From Calcarisporiella thermophila CBS 279.70 (taxonomy: Eukaryota > Calcarisporiellomycota): 64,000 nt of DNA. The notes beneath the pieces are model-generated. The model ran no database searches and was not told the origin of the DNA. It saw only the letters and a program-made list of their open reading frames with translations. Every line of letters starts with the position of its first letter. Within the stretch, counting starts at the first letter, position 1. Below, piece after piece: positions 32,213 through 43,431 of the stretch. Made by a program: the position numbers and the translations under genes. The stretch covers positions 511,408 through 575,407 of the forward strand of contig NW_027192209.1 of the NCBI RefSeq assembly GCF_041956535.1, written 5' to 3'.

Positions 32213-35181
32213 ATGCCACCAAAATTAAAATCCAAATCCTCACGACAAAACTCTTCTTCCGCCAAGACTAAAGCCTCGTTGCCCTCTGCAACCAATGGTT
32301 CCAGCACTGGCAAGAAACGGCGTGCTGCGGAAACAGAGGAGAAGAAAAAGCGGGATGAAGAATTTTCGAATGTGAAGCTGGACATGGCTTCCGATGAGGA
32401 AGCAGAGCAAGAAGATGATAAGGATAATGAGGAAGAAGATAGTGCACAGTTACCATTTGTATTTGGAAGTGATGAGGAGGACGATGAGAATTATAGCGAC
32501 CATGGAGATTCAGAAGAGGACGAGGATGACGAGGAGGAGGAATTCGAGAGTGATGAGGAAGAGGAAGATGAGGAAGACGAAGAAGAGGAGGAGGACGAAG
32601 ATGAAGAGAACTATTCGAATGAGAATGGAATTGATGAAGCCAATTCAGATGAGGTCTCCACAGAGGTGATCCCTGAGGGCTATGTACCTTCCTTTGCAAA
32701 GCCGGGATATCTTAGAAAAGTAAGGCCGGAGATCGAGGGTGGTTATGCTAGCGATTCATCAACAGAAGAGGTAAATCATTTTCTATATTTTATCTAATGC
32801 CTGGACTATTAATTCAGCCCCATTTTAGACGACAAATACAGTCGGCAATATTCCTATGGAATGGTATGACGACTACCCCCATATTGGATATGATATTAAT
32901 GGCAAGAAGGTGATGAGACCTGCGAAAGGTGACGAGCTTGAGAAATTCCTTGCGAACATGGATGATCCAGACAGCTGGAGAACTGTGCCAGATAACTTGG
33001 AGCAACGAGATGTGAAACTAACAGAGGAAGAGTTGGATATCATCAGGAGGATACAAATGTCCGAGTTCCCGGATGCAAACTATGATCCATATGAGGTATG
33101 TGTGCTTTTGTTAATCTGTTCGAATCATTCCTGTAAAACTTATAATTAATTAACGATTTTTTAGCCAACTGTTGAATGGTTCACAAGTAAGACTGAGGTG
33201 ATGCCGCTCACGGCCAAGCCGGAACCTAAGAGTCGATTCGTTCCCTCTAAGTGGGAAGATAAACGCGTAACTATACAATTTAGGGTATTTCTACAAAGTT
33301 ATCAAAGTCTCACCGTGCTTATTCCTAGATTATGAAAATTGTTCGCGCAATTCGCGAAGGCCGCATAGTTCCTGGTCGTAAAGCACAGCAAAAGCCCCGT
33401 TTCTACAATCTCTGGACAGACAATGATACCCCTCGTCAAGACCACGTGATGCATCTTCCTGCTCCGAAGATGAAGCTTCCCGAGCATGATGAATCGTATA
33501 ATCCCCCTGCAGAATATCTGCCAACCGACGCTGAGCGTGCTGAGTGGAACGCGATGGATCCGCAGGATAGGCCGAAGAACTATCTTCCACAGAAATTCAA
33601 GAATTTGCGAAGCGTGCCAGCCTATGCGAGATTTATACAAGAGCGCTTCGAACGCTGTCTTGACCTGTACATGGCGCCTCGTGTCCGGAAGCATCGCCTG
33701 CAGATTGATCCGGAAAGCTTGATTCCCAAACTACCAAGCTTGAAGGACTTGCAGCCCTTCCCGTCACAACTTTCCATCACTTATAAAGGCCATGGCGGCC
33801 GAGTGAGGAGTATCTCGGTGGACCCCACTGGACTCTGGATCGTGTCGGGTAGTGACGATGGCACTGTGAGAATGTGGGAAGTCACCACTGGTCGCTGTGT
33901 GCGAACCTGGCAAATGGGAGGCGTGGTCCAGGCGGTGGCATGGGGAACGAATCGTGATGTGTGCGTGTTCGCTGTTGCTGTGTAAGTAGTCAAGTTTTTT
34001 TAAGAGCTGGAATAATGCAAGAGTTTATTCATGGATTTCATTCCTTTCGGTTGAATTATATATTCAGCGATGAACAAGTATTTCTCATTTCACCACCCAA
34101 GGTGTCCGATCCTCTCAAGCAAGAGTATACCGACCAATTCGTCCGAGCTGGATACGCGAATATGCCAGATGATAGCAAGTCGCATGCGAAATGGCTACGC
34201 CCTTCAGCTGCGCAAGAGGAAGAAGGCTATCGAGTCATTGTACAAGTGCCAAGGGTATTTTGCCTTAAATTATTCTCTTACAAGTTTATTTTTTGATTTA
34301 TCTGGTAAACTTGCTTTTTAGACTATCAAGCAAATTACATGGCACAGAAAGGGAGACTATTTCGCAACTGTGTCCCCTGATGGTGAGGAGTCTCTATCCT
34401 TCCTAACGGTTTGCTTGTTATCTAACTCTTCTTCTAATACCATAGCATCCAACATGTCACAAGCGGTGCTCATCCACCAAATTACCAAGCACAAATCACA
34501 ATCACCTTTCCGCAAGACTAAGGGTCTGGTTCAGCGTGTTAGCTTCCATCCTGTTAAACCACACTTCTTTGTCGCGGTACGTGACGCGTTCTTTTTTTTT
34601 CGTGAGAATATTTTCTGTAATTACTGATGATTTGGGCCATATTTTATTAGACACAAAGATATGTTCGTGTATATGACTTAATGCGACAGCAACTGATCAA
34701 GACACTGCAACCCGGTGTGAAATGGATATCTAGCGTGGACGTTCATCCTCAAGGTAAAACATTAATCTGTAGAAGAAGCACCTCTGTACCATCAACTTCA
34801 GATCCATCCTGACACATTCTACTCAACGTTTTAGGGGATAACGTTATCATCGGAACTTATGACAAACGCCTCTGCTGGTTTGATCTTGATCTTTCCGCCA
34901 AACCCTACAAGACCCTCTACTATCACACTCAGGCCATTCGCTCCGTCTCCTTCCACAAACGCTATCCCCTCTTTGCCTCCTCCAGCGACGATGGGACAGT
35001 GCACCTATTCCATGGCATGGTCTACGGTGACCTAATGCAAAATCCACTCATAGTGCCCGTTAAGGCACTGCGGGCCCATTCTCGGGTAGAGGGCTTAGGC
35101 GTGCTTGGGGTGGAGTTCCATCCGACCCAAGCCTGGATATTCTCTTGCGGCGCGGATGGGCTTATCAAGCTATGGACATAG
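32213..35181 (+). CDS. ERB1: Ribosome biogenesis protein Erb1 (BOP1)
   Basis: Nucleolar subunit of the PeBoW-type complex (Nop7-Erb1-Ytm1) needed for 60S assembly and 27S pre-rRNA processing. Exons are 32213-32770, 32829-33095, 33165-33266, 33329-33981, 34068-34254, 34322-34382, 34446-34576, 34651-34753 and 34835-35181, giving 802 residues. A long acidic Asp/Glu-rich N-terminus precedes the BOP1 N-terminal domain, with [30 protein letters not shown] and [16 protein letters not shown]40 repeats follow ([45 protein letters not shown]) and the protein ends in ADGLIKLWT. All eight introns are in phase. Confidence 0.95.
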
Positions 35182-35398
35182 AGTTTTGTATGTGGGAGCG
35201 GAATTTTAAACTGTTATACTCTAAAACTATCAATGCTAATAAAGAGGGAAATAGAACCAATTCAATACGGTTGTTACCGCCCAATGTTAGTAGAAGGAAA
35301 GGAGGCTGCAATACTTCGTCATCATCTTAAGCATCATCTCTTGTTATACAACCAGGATATTTACTTTATTTAAAACTCAAAAAATATTTCTATAGCAT

Positions 35399-35812
35399 CT
35401 AGTATTCGGACATCATGATCTTCACAAACTCCTCATAGTTGATCAGACCATCACCATCGACATCTCCCTCCCTTAAGATGTCTTCAATCTCCTGCTGGGT
35501 CAAATCTTCACCAATAGCCTGCATCACCACCTTAAGGTCGTCACCGGAAAGCTGGCCATCACCGTTTTTGTCGAGAAGGGCAAAAGCCTCACGGAAAGTC
35601 GCCTCAGAATCGTTCTTTTCGTTGGCGAGATGAGCCTTAATGAGCTCAAGGAAAGCGGACTGATTGACATTGGTGTTCACATTGGAGGCGGGCTTTCCCA
35701 CGGCAGAGAGCAGGGCATTGACATCAGATGCGCAAATGCTGCCGTCCTTGTTCTTGTCAAGGATGGCGAAGGTATCCTTGTACTGGTCGACCTGAGAATC
35801 GGTAAGAGTCAT
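35399..35812 (-). CDS. Calmodulin-like EF-hand protein with a degenerate second hand
   Basis: Calcium-binding protein of the calmodulin superfamily; 137 residues in one exon. EF-hand loops 1, 3 and 4 are canonical: DKNKDGSICASD, DKNGDGQLSGDD and DVDGDGLINYEE. The region where loop 2 should be (about 55-75, with SNVNTNVNQSAFLELI) has no calcium-binding loop. True calmodulin is usually 148-149 residues with four hands and near-invariant sequence, so this is a divergent paralogue, a myosin light-chain-like or centrin-like protein, or a lineage calmodulin that lost a site. I chose the ATG at 35812 because it starts with the calmodulin-like MTLTDSQVDQYKDTF; the upstream in-frame extension is low-complexity leader. 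The stop is 217 bp from the convergent ERB1 stop. Confidence 0.82.
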   Translation of the reverse strand: MTLTDSQVDQYKDTFAILDKNKDGSICASDVNALLSAVGKPASNVNTNVNQSAFLELIKAHLANEKNDSEATFREAFALLDKNGDGQLSGDDLKVVMQAIGEDLTQQEIEDILREGDVDGDGLINYEEFVKIMMSEY

Positions 35813-36266
35813 GTTGAATGAATTGTTTAGGGAGGAGAAAGAATCAAAAAAGGAGAGGGGAGAAGAAAGCGGGAAGAGATAGGGGGAAATGGAAACAGAA
35901 AATCTCTTTAGAAATAGAGGTGCAGCATGTTTACCTTTTGCCCATTCTCGGGTGAAACGGCATCCAATCAACATTTATCGAGGTCACGAAACCAATCTGG
36001 CTAAGTTGGTAATACGAGCGGGAAAATCAGTGGGTTAATTCGTCGAACTTAGGCATCAAAAGTTCTCTATTAAGAATACTGTGGTCATGAAAAAGAAATT
36101 CAAAAAAATAGAACAACATAAGCAATTTAGAAGGAGTAAAAAATAAAAAAAGCTTTGAGGAGAGAAACCCGGGTTGTTCTCCCATTTTTGTGTTAACAAA
36201 GGGAAAAAGAAATATATGTATATATACAAGAGAATACTAGAAGATACGAATAATAGTCCAAACATA
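35813..36266. other. Intergenic region upstream of the calmodulin-like gene
   Basis: Promoter of the calmodulin-like gene (-) and 3' flank of the Mdm31 gene. Purine-rich on +, so pyrimidine-rich in the sense of the calmodulin-like transcript, with an AT-repeat (ATATATGTATATATA) near 36212. No gene is seen. Confidence 0.45.
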
Positions 36267-38191
36267 TTATGAATACGACATGTGCATTCCGTGAGTCCAA
36301 TGGGTTTTCACCGTATATCCCACTAAATCCGCGACTCCGCCCGCAACACTTCTAAGACTCCATAGCCCTACTCTCTTCAACCTTCGCATCCTAGCCCGCT
36401 CGTCACGGGCCAGTTTTACGAATGCCTTGCCGACCTCTGCGCTAACCTCATTGACCAGCGTAGAGTCGTAGAAGGTCCAAGCGCCGTCGAAATTCGAAAG
36501 CCCGATTGAGATCTTACATTCTATGGGTACAACCGTCTCGTGGTTGTTCATGTATGCAACTACGGGGCGAATCACCGCGTTGTTCAGGTACGAGAGATCC
36601 TCATTAATCAGCGGAACAGACGCGCGCATATTGTTGAAGCGAATGGTCACGTCCATCTCGACCGCTCGTCCCTCCTCGTCCTCCTCCTCTGCACCCATCT
36701 CTCCCCCAATAACAATCTCATGTTCGCGCCCAACCCCTACCACCACAGGGCTCCCATATCCGATCAACTCTCTCAACCTGCGCCCAAGGACACGCTTGGC
36801 CTCCGAGAAGGCGTTATCTGTCCGGGTAGAGCAGTCAGGCGGGTAGAAAATGTCGGCCTGAATATCGACTGCGGCTGAAGTGATCCAGCCAAAGGGGCCT
36901 ATAACACCGCGGTTGAGGTGGTCAATGGAGACTCCATCGATTTTGAAGCGTGACTATCCAAACATTCACACCATTCACTTAGATTTGTAGCACGGTTAAT
37001 AATAGAAAGACAAATCTGCACTTACACATCGCTTAAATTTACCCTCATTCACTTTTCGGATGGCTGCCGGATCTTGGTTCTCGTATAAACTAAACAGACA
37101 TCCATCAAAGATCCCACTGATTGATTTTGCAGACAAGATGTCATAAAACAGCCACTGCTTGTTTAGGCAATCCAACTCGGCGCTAAAGATGGAAATGGGA
37201 TAAGGCCGCATACCCCCTGGCTGGTGCATTGTGATGTACACATCTTCTACACGAACTGAGGTAAGTTCGAAATCCTCCGGGGTTGCTTTACGACGCAGAG
37301 TTGCTGGGTCCGGGTAGTCTGTAGGATCGATTCGAATGTGTGAACGATCAACAAATCCGCGCACCCCCTTGACGCTAATATCCTGTACCAGTCCTTTTCC
37401 ATCCAGCCAACGCAGAAGGCTAAGAGTAACGTCAATCTGTTCCACCGTCAGGTCAAACTTCATTAGGCTCGTATTGGCCTTCTCTGTCGTTGTAGGTATA
37501 TCGGGGGATCTATCAGGTGACGAAGGAATGGCTAAAGGGGTCTCGTTATTTCGCAAAAGGTGTACATTTCGTACTGAAATCATCCCATCCTTCCAGTTTG
37601 GGACAATCGCAGACTCAAAGACAACTTCAATACCGGTCTCTCTGGTCAAATAGTTTCCTACTCTTCGCGCAACAAACTCTGTACATTTAATAGAATCATT
37701 AGGGCTCTTTATCTCAGTACCAATCCTCAATATAGTAGGAGACTACCTTGAAATTGCAGTGTATTTGCAGTTAATAAAACGACGCCAAAGAAACTCGTTG
37801 TTCCAGCAAGCACCCAGAGCGTATTACCGACAAATATCCACGAGAATAAGGCCATTATGTCATCGGTAGTCCACGGACGAACTCGCCGCATCAGAAGCCA
37901 CTTCACCCGGACACCCATGCGATTAAAAAAACCAGAGGTGGTCGCTAAAACCTCTTCGCGTGTTGGAGTAGTACGGGCATGGCGTACATTAAATACAAAA
38001 TGGGGAGGAAAATGGTGAGGAATACGATGGAGGCGATGGCGGAATACAGGATGTAAAGAGGAGAAGACGGGACTTGGCGGAAAGTTTCGGGGTGTGACGA
38101 ACAGAAATCTTTGTCGCGTGCATAAAGGAGAGCGAGTATGTGCAAATAGTCGTCCGGTGCGAAAGGTATTAGAGGAGAATGATTTCCACAT
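36267..38191 (-). CDS. MDM31: Mitochondrial inner-membrane protein Mdm31/Mdm32
   Basis: Mitochondrial inner-membrane protein needed for normal organelle shape and inheritance and linked to lipid handling. Exons in transcription order are 38191-37747, 37678-37026 and 36953-36267, giving 594 residues. The first 75 residues are rich in Arg, Ser and Phe and lack acidic residues, as in a presequence. A transmembrane helix spans about 114-142. Family landmarks follow: EFVARRVGNYLTRETGIEVV, FESAIVPNWKDGMISVRNVH, FDLTVEQIDVTLSLLRWLDG, QDISVKGVRGFVDR, then SRFKIDGVSIDHLNRGVIGP and FGWITSAAVDIQADIFYPPD. The first intron (37679-37746) was chosen because it alone restores the conserved EFVARR junction. 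Confidence 0.9.
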
Positions 38192-38536
38192 ATAGACGAG
38201 ATGTCGTGCGCGAACGGCTTGTAAATAGCATTCGCCTCTTTTAGTTTTGTCTTTATTTGTCTATTCGAAGGTTTTTTTTTGAAGGCAAACAGTTTGCCGC
38301 AAACTAGCACGTTTACTTTTAATGCCAAGCCACTTTGAAAACCTAACCTATATCGGTTAAAGCGGTTGCGTTGAGCTGGTATGACAGCTGGGATTTTTTT
38401 TCTTTCGCTCTTCCCAATTTTTTTCATATAGGCTTCTAAGCACCGCTTTCCCCTTGAAGTTCCCCACAAACTTTTTCTATTCATTTACTCTCCTGCATCC
38501 ACTTCACCAGTTATATTGGTTTGCACACATTTAATA
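38192..38536. promoter_or_regulatory. Shared divergent promoter of MDM31 and arginase
   Basis: 345 bp between two divergent start codons. A T/A-rich core is visible. A 179-codon - frame (37945-38484) begins here and overlaps the MDM31 start out of frame; see findings. No clear TATA box or known arginase-control site is recognisable by eye. Confidence 0.4.
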
Positions 38537-39672
38537 ATGGTTTATGAGAATGAGAAAAATGGCGAAATGCAATTCAAATTTCTCAAAGAAAAAACGGTAG
38601 GAATAGTCGGCGTGCCCTTCTCTGGTGGACAGGTAATGTTTCTTTGGTAGACTTGGTTTCCTCTTGCTGTATGCCTCTTATTATACGTACATATTCTTTT
38701 AATTGAGTCTCTGCTATTCGGTGGTGCGTGGGAGAGTTATGGCGTTAATTTTAAGTTATTTCAAATAATAATTTTATATATTCATTCTACTGTGAATTCT
38801 TTCCCTAGCCAAAAGCAGGAGTAGAGGAGGGCCCTGTCCGTTTAGTTGAATTTGGTCTAATAGATCAGCTGAAGGATCTCGGCTGGAAGGTTGAATTTAA
38901 TGGACATCAGGACTTCACTTTGTTGCGACCCGCCTCCGATCCTGATGTCGGTTCGCTTAAGAACCCCCGATATGTTTCACGCGTCACACGCGAAGTGTCT
39001 CGCCTTGTTGCCACCCATGCACACCAAAACCATATGGTGCTAACACTGGGCGGTGATCATAGTATTGCGCTTGGGACTGTAACGGGGATATTTGAGGCAT
39101 ATCCTGACGCATGTCTGATCTGGGTCGACGCCCATGCTGACATCAACACCCCTCAGTCCACGGTCAGCGGAAACCTGCACGGGTGCCCAGTGTCCTTTTT
39201 GCTGGGCCTTGCGGGTGATGTCCCTGAGTTTGAATGGATACGCCCCGTCCTGCAACCCGACCGAATCGTGTACATCGGACTGAGAGATGTCGATTCACCT
39301 GAGAAGCATATACTACGCAAATATGGCATCAAAGCCTATTCGATGCACGAAGTTGACAAGTACGGAATCGGTCGAGTGGTCGAGATGGCACTCGACGATG
39401 TCAACCCTCAACGTGACCGGCCAATCCATCTTAGCTTCGACGTTGACGCCCTTGATCCAAGCGTGGCACCAAGTACGGGCACCCCGGTCCGTGGAGGGCT
39501 AACCTTCAGAGAAGGACATTATATTTGCGAAGCACTCAACGAGACCGGCCTGCTTGTAGGGGTAGACTTGGTAGAAGTTAACCCAAGTCTTGCGGACTCG
39601 GATGCTGTGTATCAAACGGTCACGATAGGATGTTCGTTGACTCGGTGTTGTCTCGGAGAAACCCTGCTTTGA
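38537..39672 (+). CDS. CAR1: Arginase
   Basis: Cytosolic manganese enzyme that hydrolyses arginine to ornithine and urea, the first step of arginine use as a nitrogen source. Exons are 38537-38632 and 38809-39672, giving 319 residues, a normal arginase length. The metal and active-site motifs are complete: [23 protein letters not shown] and [18 protein letters not shown]. The motifs [13 protein letters not shown] near the start and [11 protein letters not shown] near the end are also typical. The start codon sits in TTTAATAATGG, a good fungal context. Confidence 0.96.
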
Positions 39673-40283
39673 TTTATTTAACCTCTGGTTTACTATTTAC
39701 CTGAGAGGGCAAGTGCTATCTGCCCAACTGTTTATTCTGCAGGATATGTAAGAGTACATTTGTATAGTAAAATGGCTTTTCATGCTTTTTTATATTTTTC
39801 TTTCCACAAGTCCGCTCTTTCGATACAGGTTTATTTTTTTCATTCCTTGTATTGCCTTCGCAGTTGTTTTCTCTATTAATCATGATCTGTTCAATAGCAG
39901 CTTGTTTCAATTTTGCCGAAACTCTTGTAATTTTCGAGACTTGATCCACTTTCATGGCGAGAATAGAGAAAACCTCCCTCATATCAATTAAATCTCCAAG
40001 ATACTACCTAGCTCCAACTACAGAGCTATATGGATGTTCCTTGTGAAAGCGGGTGGATGGTTAGAACTTATCCGAATCTCTGAAGCCATTGAGAAGAAAT
40101 ACTTTCGACTCGTGTACATGTTTGTTGATATAGGACCCGTGACTCAATTCACCAAAACAAACATCTTATGATAAGCCGTCGTTTATTAACCGTCTATAAA
40201 ATAAAATTTCGTTCACAAATTGGAAAGGAAAAAAAAAACAATAGCAATAAAAAAAATAAAAAAAAACCTCAAGATAGTCTAGT
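39673..40283. other. Convergent spacer between arginase and SHMT
   Basis: 3' flanks of arginase (+) and SHMT (-). A-rich tracts near 40230-40265 follow the SHMT stop in its own direction. Short frames at 39716-39991 on both strands are mutual shadows. No gene is supported. Confidence 0.5.
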
Positions 40284-41993
40284 TTAATACTTCATCTGGC
40301 TGGCTTCAAAACCAACTACAGGGAATTTCCGAGAAAATTCTATTACATCTCGGCGAAGTGCCTCGACTTCCGCGCCTCCTGTGGTACCAATGGCGTCCTT
40401 GAAGTCCTTCAGCTTGGGGCCGCACTTGCTCTTCACTCCCAGGGCAATTTGCACACCGCGGTCAATATATTCGACGATTTGCTCGAAGTCCCTTTCTCCC
40501 AGTCCGCGAGAAGTCATGGCGGGGGTTCCTACACGTAATCCACCAGGGATCATAGCGCTCTTGTCACCGGGAACCGTATTCTTGTTGGCCGAAATGTTGG
40601 CAAGCTCGAGGACGCGTTCTACTCGGGCGCCATCGATGCCCTTTCCACGCAGGTCAACCAGGAGGAGATGGTTGTCAGATCCACCACTTACTAAGTCATA
40701 GCCTCTCTGCTGGAATGCGCGTGCAAATGCTTGGTTGTTGTCAAGCACCTGCTGCTGGTACTCCTTGTAAGAGGGATCCTTGACCTGCTTCAAAGCCACA
40801 GCAAGGGCAGTGATGGTGTGATTGTGGGGACCACCTTGATGCCCGGGGAACACGGACTGGTTGATGGCGTTCTCGAGATCGTACAACACCTCATTGCCCT
40901 TTTTGTCAACTCGGCGTACGCCCTTACGGTAAAAGATCAAGGCTCCACGGGGGCCACGGAGAGACTTGTGAGTGGTGGTCGTCACGATATCCGAATGTTC
41001 GAAAGGGGATGGTAGCACGCCTGCAGCCACCATACCACTTATATGCGCCATATCAGTAACCAAGTAGGCGTTCACCTTGTCGGCAGTCCCCTTCATTCTT
41101 GCATAATCAATCTTGCGCGAATACGCACTTGCTCCGGCAACTATGACCTTGGGGCGATAGAGAACGGCCGTGCGATCAAGCATATCGTAGTCAATAAGTC
41201 CGGTGCGCTCGTCAAGACGATAAGGCATCGTTTCAAAATAAGCAGACACTTGAGAAATCTTCTTTGTGTCGGTTTGATAACCATGGGAAAGATGACCCCC
41301 ATGAGGGAGGTCAAGGCCCATCAATCGCTCGTGTGGCTTCATAACCGATGCGTAACTATAACGAGATAAGTTTATATTAGTTCAGTTCATCATTGCTAAT
41401 GGCTCACTATTAAGCAAATAACTTCGGCCAAAAAATACTCACACGTAGAGATTGGCGGGTGCGCCGGACAAACTTTGCACGTTGACACCCCAGCGCTCTG
41501 GATCCAGATTGAAGGCTTCCAATGCCCGCTTCTGACAAAGTCGCTCTGCCATGTCGATGTATTCATTACCGCCATAATACCTTGCTCCAGGGTATCCTTC
41601 GCTATATTTGTTTTGCATCACGGATCCGAGGGCATCCATGACGGCACGTGAAGTGAAATTCTCAGATGGAATCAGATCAATTCCATCGCGCTGCCGTGCT
41701 TTCTCTTTCTCGATAATATCGAAAACTTCCGAGTCTATTTCTTGCAGGGGTTTGTTAAGAAGCTAAAGCAGATGGAATTAGTTAGATGATAGAGGACAGG
41801 ATGGAGAAGAAAAGTTAATATCAACCTCTGTTTGGCCGGCTGGGAAGGCATATCCTCGCTAAGCGATCGGAAGGAAAATAAACACAGAAATAAATTATCT
41901 AGTCAAATGTGGGTATCAATAGCAACTCACTAGAGGAATGCGCATTTGCAGTGACCGGTTAGCAGCTGTGCGTTGTAGAATTGTCCTGAACAT
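40284..41993 (-). CDS. SHM1: Serine hydroxymethyltransferase, mitochondrial
   Basis: PLP enzyme that interconverts serine and glycine while charging tetrahydrofolate with one-carbon units. Exons in transcription order are 41993-41931, 41858-41826, 41762-41443 and 41355-40284, giving 495 residues. The N-terminus ([20 protein letters not shown], then LRGYAF) is basic and lacks acidic residues, a matrix-targeting type, so this is the mitochondrial form. Visible motifs: [44 protein letters not shown] and [13 protein letters not shown], with Lys269 as the PLP Schiff-base lysine. The tiny second exon (33 nt) is confirmed only by frame and splice signals. Confidence 0.94.
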
Positions 41994-43155
41994 TGCGGTG
42001 CTTATCAACAGATAAAAGAAAGGGGGAGAGCAAGTGCGAAAAAGAAAATAAAACGTGGGAAATCGGGCCACTTGATTATCTCACTGCGCATTTTTGTTGA
42101 GTAAACTTGATGGTCCAAATGGAGTATTGAATGGATACCAAAATACTTTAATGGTAACTAGAGTAAACACTGTTTATATATAGACATTCAAAGCCTGCCA
42201 ATATTGCATTTGTATCATTCTTTATCATCCACTATCGAAGGTAATTTCAAATAAAATGCAATTGGCCAGATTGAAGTCGGAATGCGGCCTCCATTGAAGA
42301 GTAGTTAAGGAGCTATCTTGCCAACATCTTTCTGCAGGGTAATAGGCTAGCTTCATTTGGACTTTAAGCCTATTTTTTCCGAGCACTTTTGCCCTTTCGT
42401 TATAGAATGGTTCGTTAGGATGTTTTTTCTAAAGAGATAGTTTGTTGTTAGCAACTAATTAACCAATTTTCGGCCATGTGTGCGGGATTATTAAATCCAG
42501 GAAAATCCGAATTGGGGATATTAAAACAACCTTGTTGAAAAAGGTTAGCCTTTATATTCTACATTCAACGAAAGACTACCGTTCACGTCCAAAATAAATG
42601 TACATCATACCCAAGTGCTTTGAATCAACTAACTTTCTCATCTTTGACCCCATCCTTTTCCTTGTAGCCTTGTAAATCATAAACCTAATAATAAAAAAAA
42701 AAGAATATGATGTGATAGGACAGCAATCTAACAATTAGATTCGCATCGGAATAGGTTTAGGTGAGGGTGCATGCGAAAAATGAGAAAATGCGAACTCAAT
42801 GCTTTGTTAGCGCTCCAATATTTTTTAGAGTAACCAAGATCCATACATATGATACCTCTTAGGATCGATAGATTAATCCACCCCATCCAATATCTAATGA
42901 AACTATATCTGACTATGATTAATATCCATTCAGGTAAATGTGGGAGTAGAGGCAGCATAGGGTGAACAAAACATCTTTTCTTGTTAATTCCCAATTAGTG
43001 AGATACATATAGTGAGAATGATAGATATTATGAACTCAAACGTGTATAGGTGTTTCAATGTCCAACAGGTAGTTTAATTTAGTTTTCTATAAGAAATGGC
43101 TGTTCAAGCCCGTTTATTAATATAATATACAATGTTTTGGCCAACTTGTCCGAAT
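41994..43155. other. Intergenic region upstream of SHMT
   Basis: AT-rich. It includes the SHMT promoter and the 3' flank of the small-peptide gene. A TATATATA stretch lies near 42175. The 88-codon - frame at 42728-42994 has no features. No gene or repeat is supported. Confidence 0.45.
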
Positions 43156-43431
43156 CTACTCCTCGTCGATGTTCTGGTTAAGGGACCCGGAGTCAGTGTT
43201 AGAGTTGAGGTTGTTGTTCTGGTTATTAGAACCAATCTAGGGAGAAATAAAAATTGTATCAGCTCGTCTCTCAAGTAATGATTTTTTTTGGCTAGGCTTT
43301 ATAATGCTCACCTGTTGGCTACCACCCACGGTATTATCTTTACCGATTTTAATGTCGCGACGATCGAATGCGTCGTTGTTAGCAGCGACGAGAGCAGTCA
43401 AAGCAAGGATGCAAAGGAGAGAAAACTTCAT
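43156..43431 (-). CDS. Small secreted Asn-rich peptide precursor with a dibasic site
   Basis: Not recognised; secretion is predicted. Exons in transcription order are 43431-43312 and 43236-43156, giving 66 residues. Residues 1-17 (MKFSLLCILALTALVAA) form a clear signal peptide. A short segment NNDAFDRR ends in Arg24-Arg25, a typical Kex2 cleavage site, leaving a 41-residue product that starts DIKIGKDNTVGG and ends LNQNIDEE. The product is rich in Asn, Ser and Gly and has no Cys. Introns in such small ORFs, a TATA box 111 bp upstream and clean splice sites argue that it is real. The Kex2-type protease gene starts 1.65 kb away, divergently. It could be a signalling peptide or a wall component. 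Confidence 0.72.

Noticed and set aside
36996-37730. Mdm31 starting at a TTG at 37730 as a separate gene
   Set aside because: Splicing 37747 to 37678 joins the conserved membrane-helix exon to EFVARR in frame, so the extra codons are intron.
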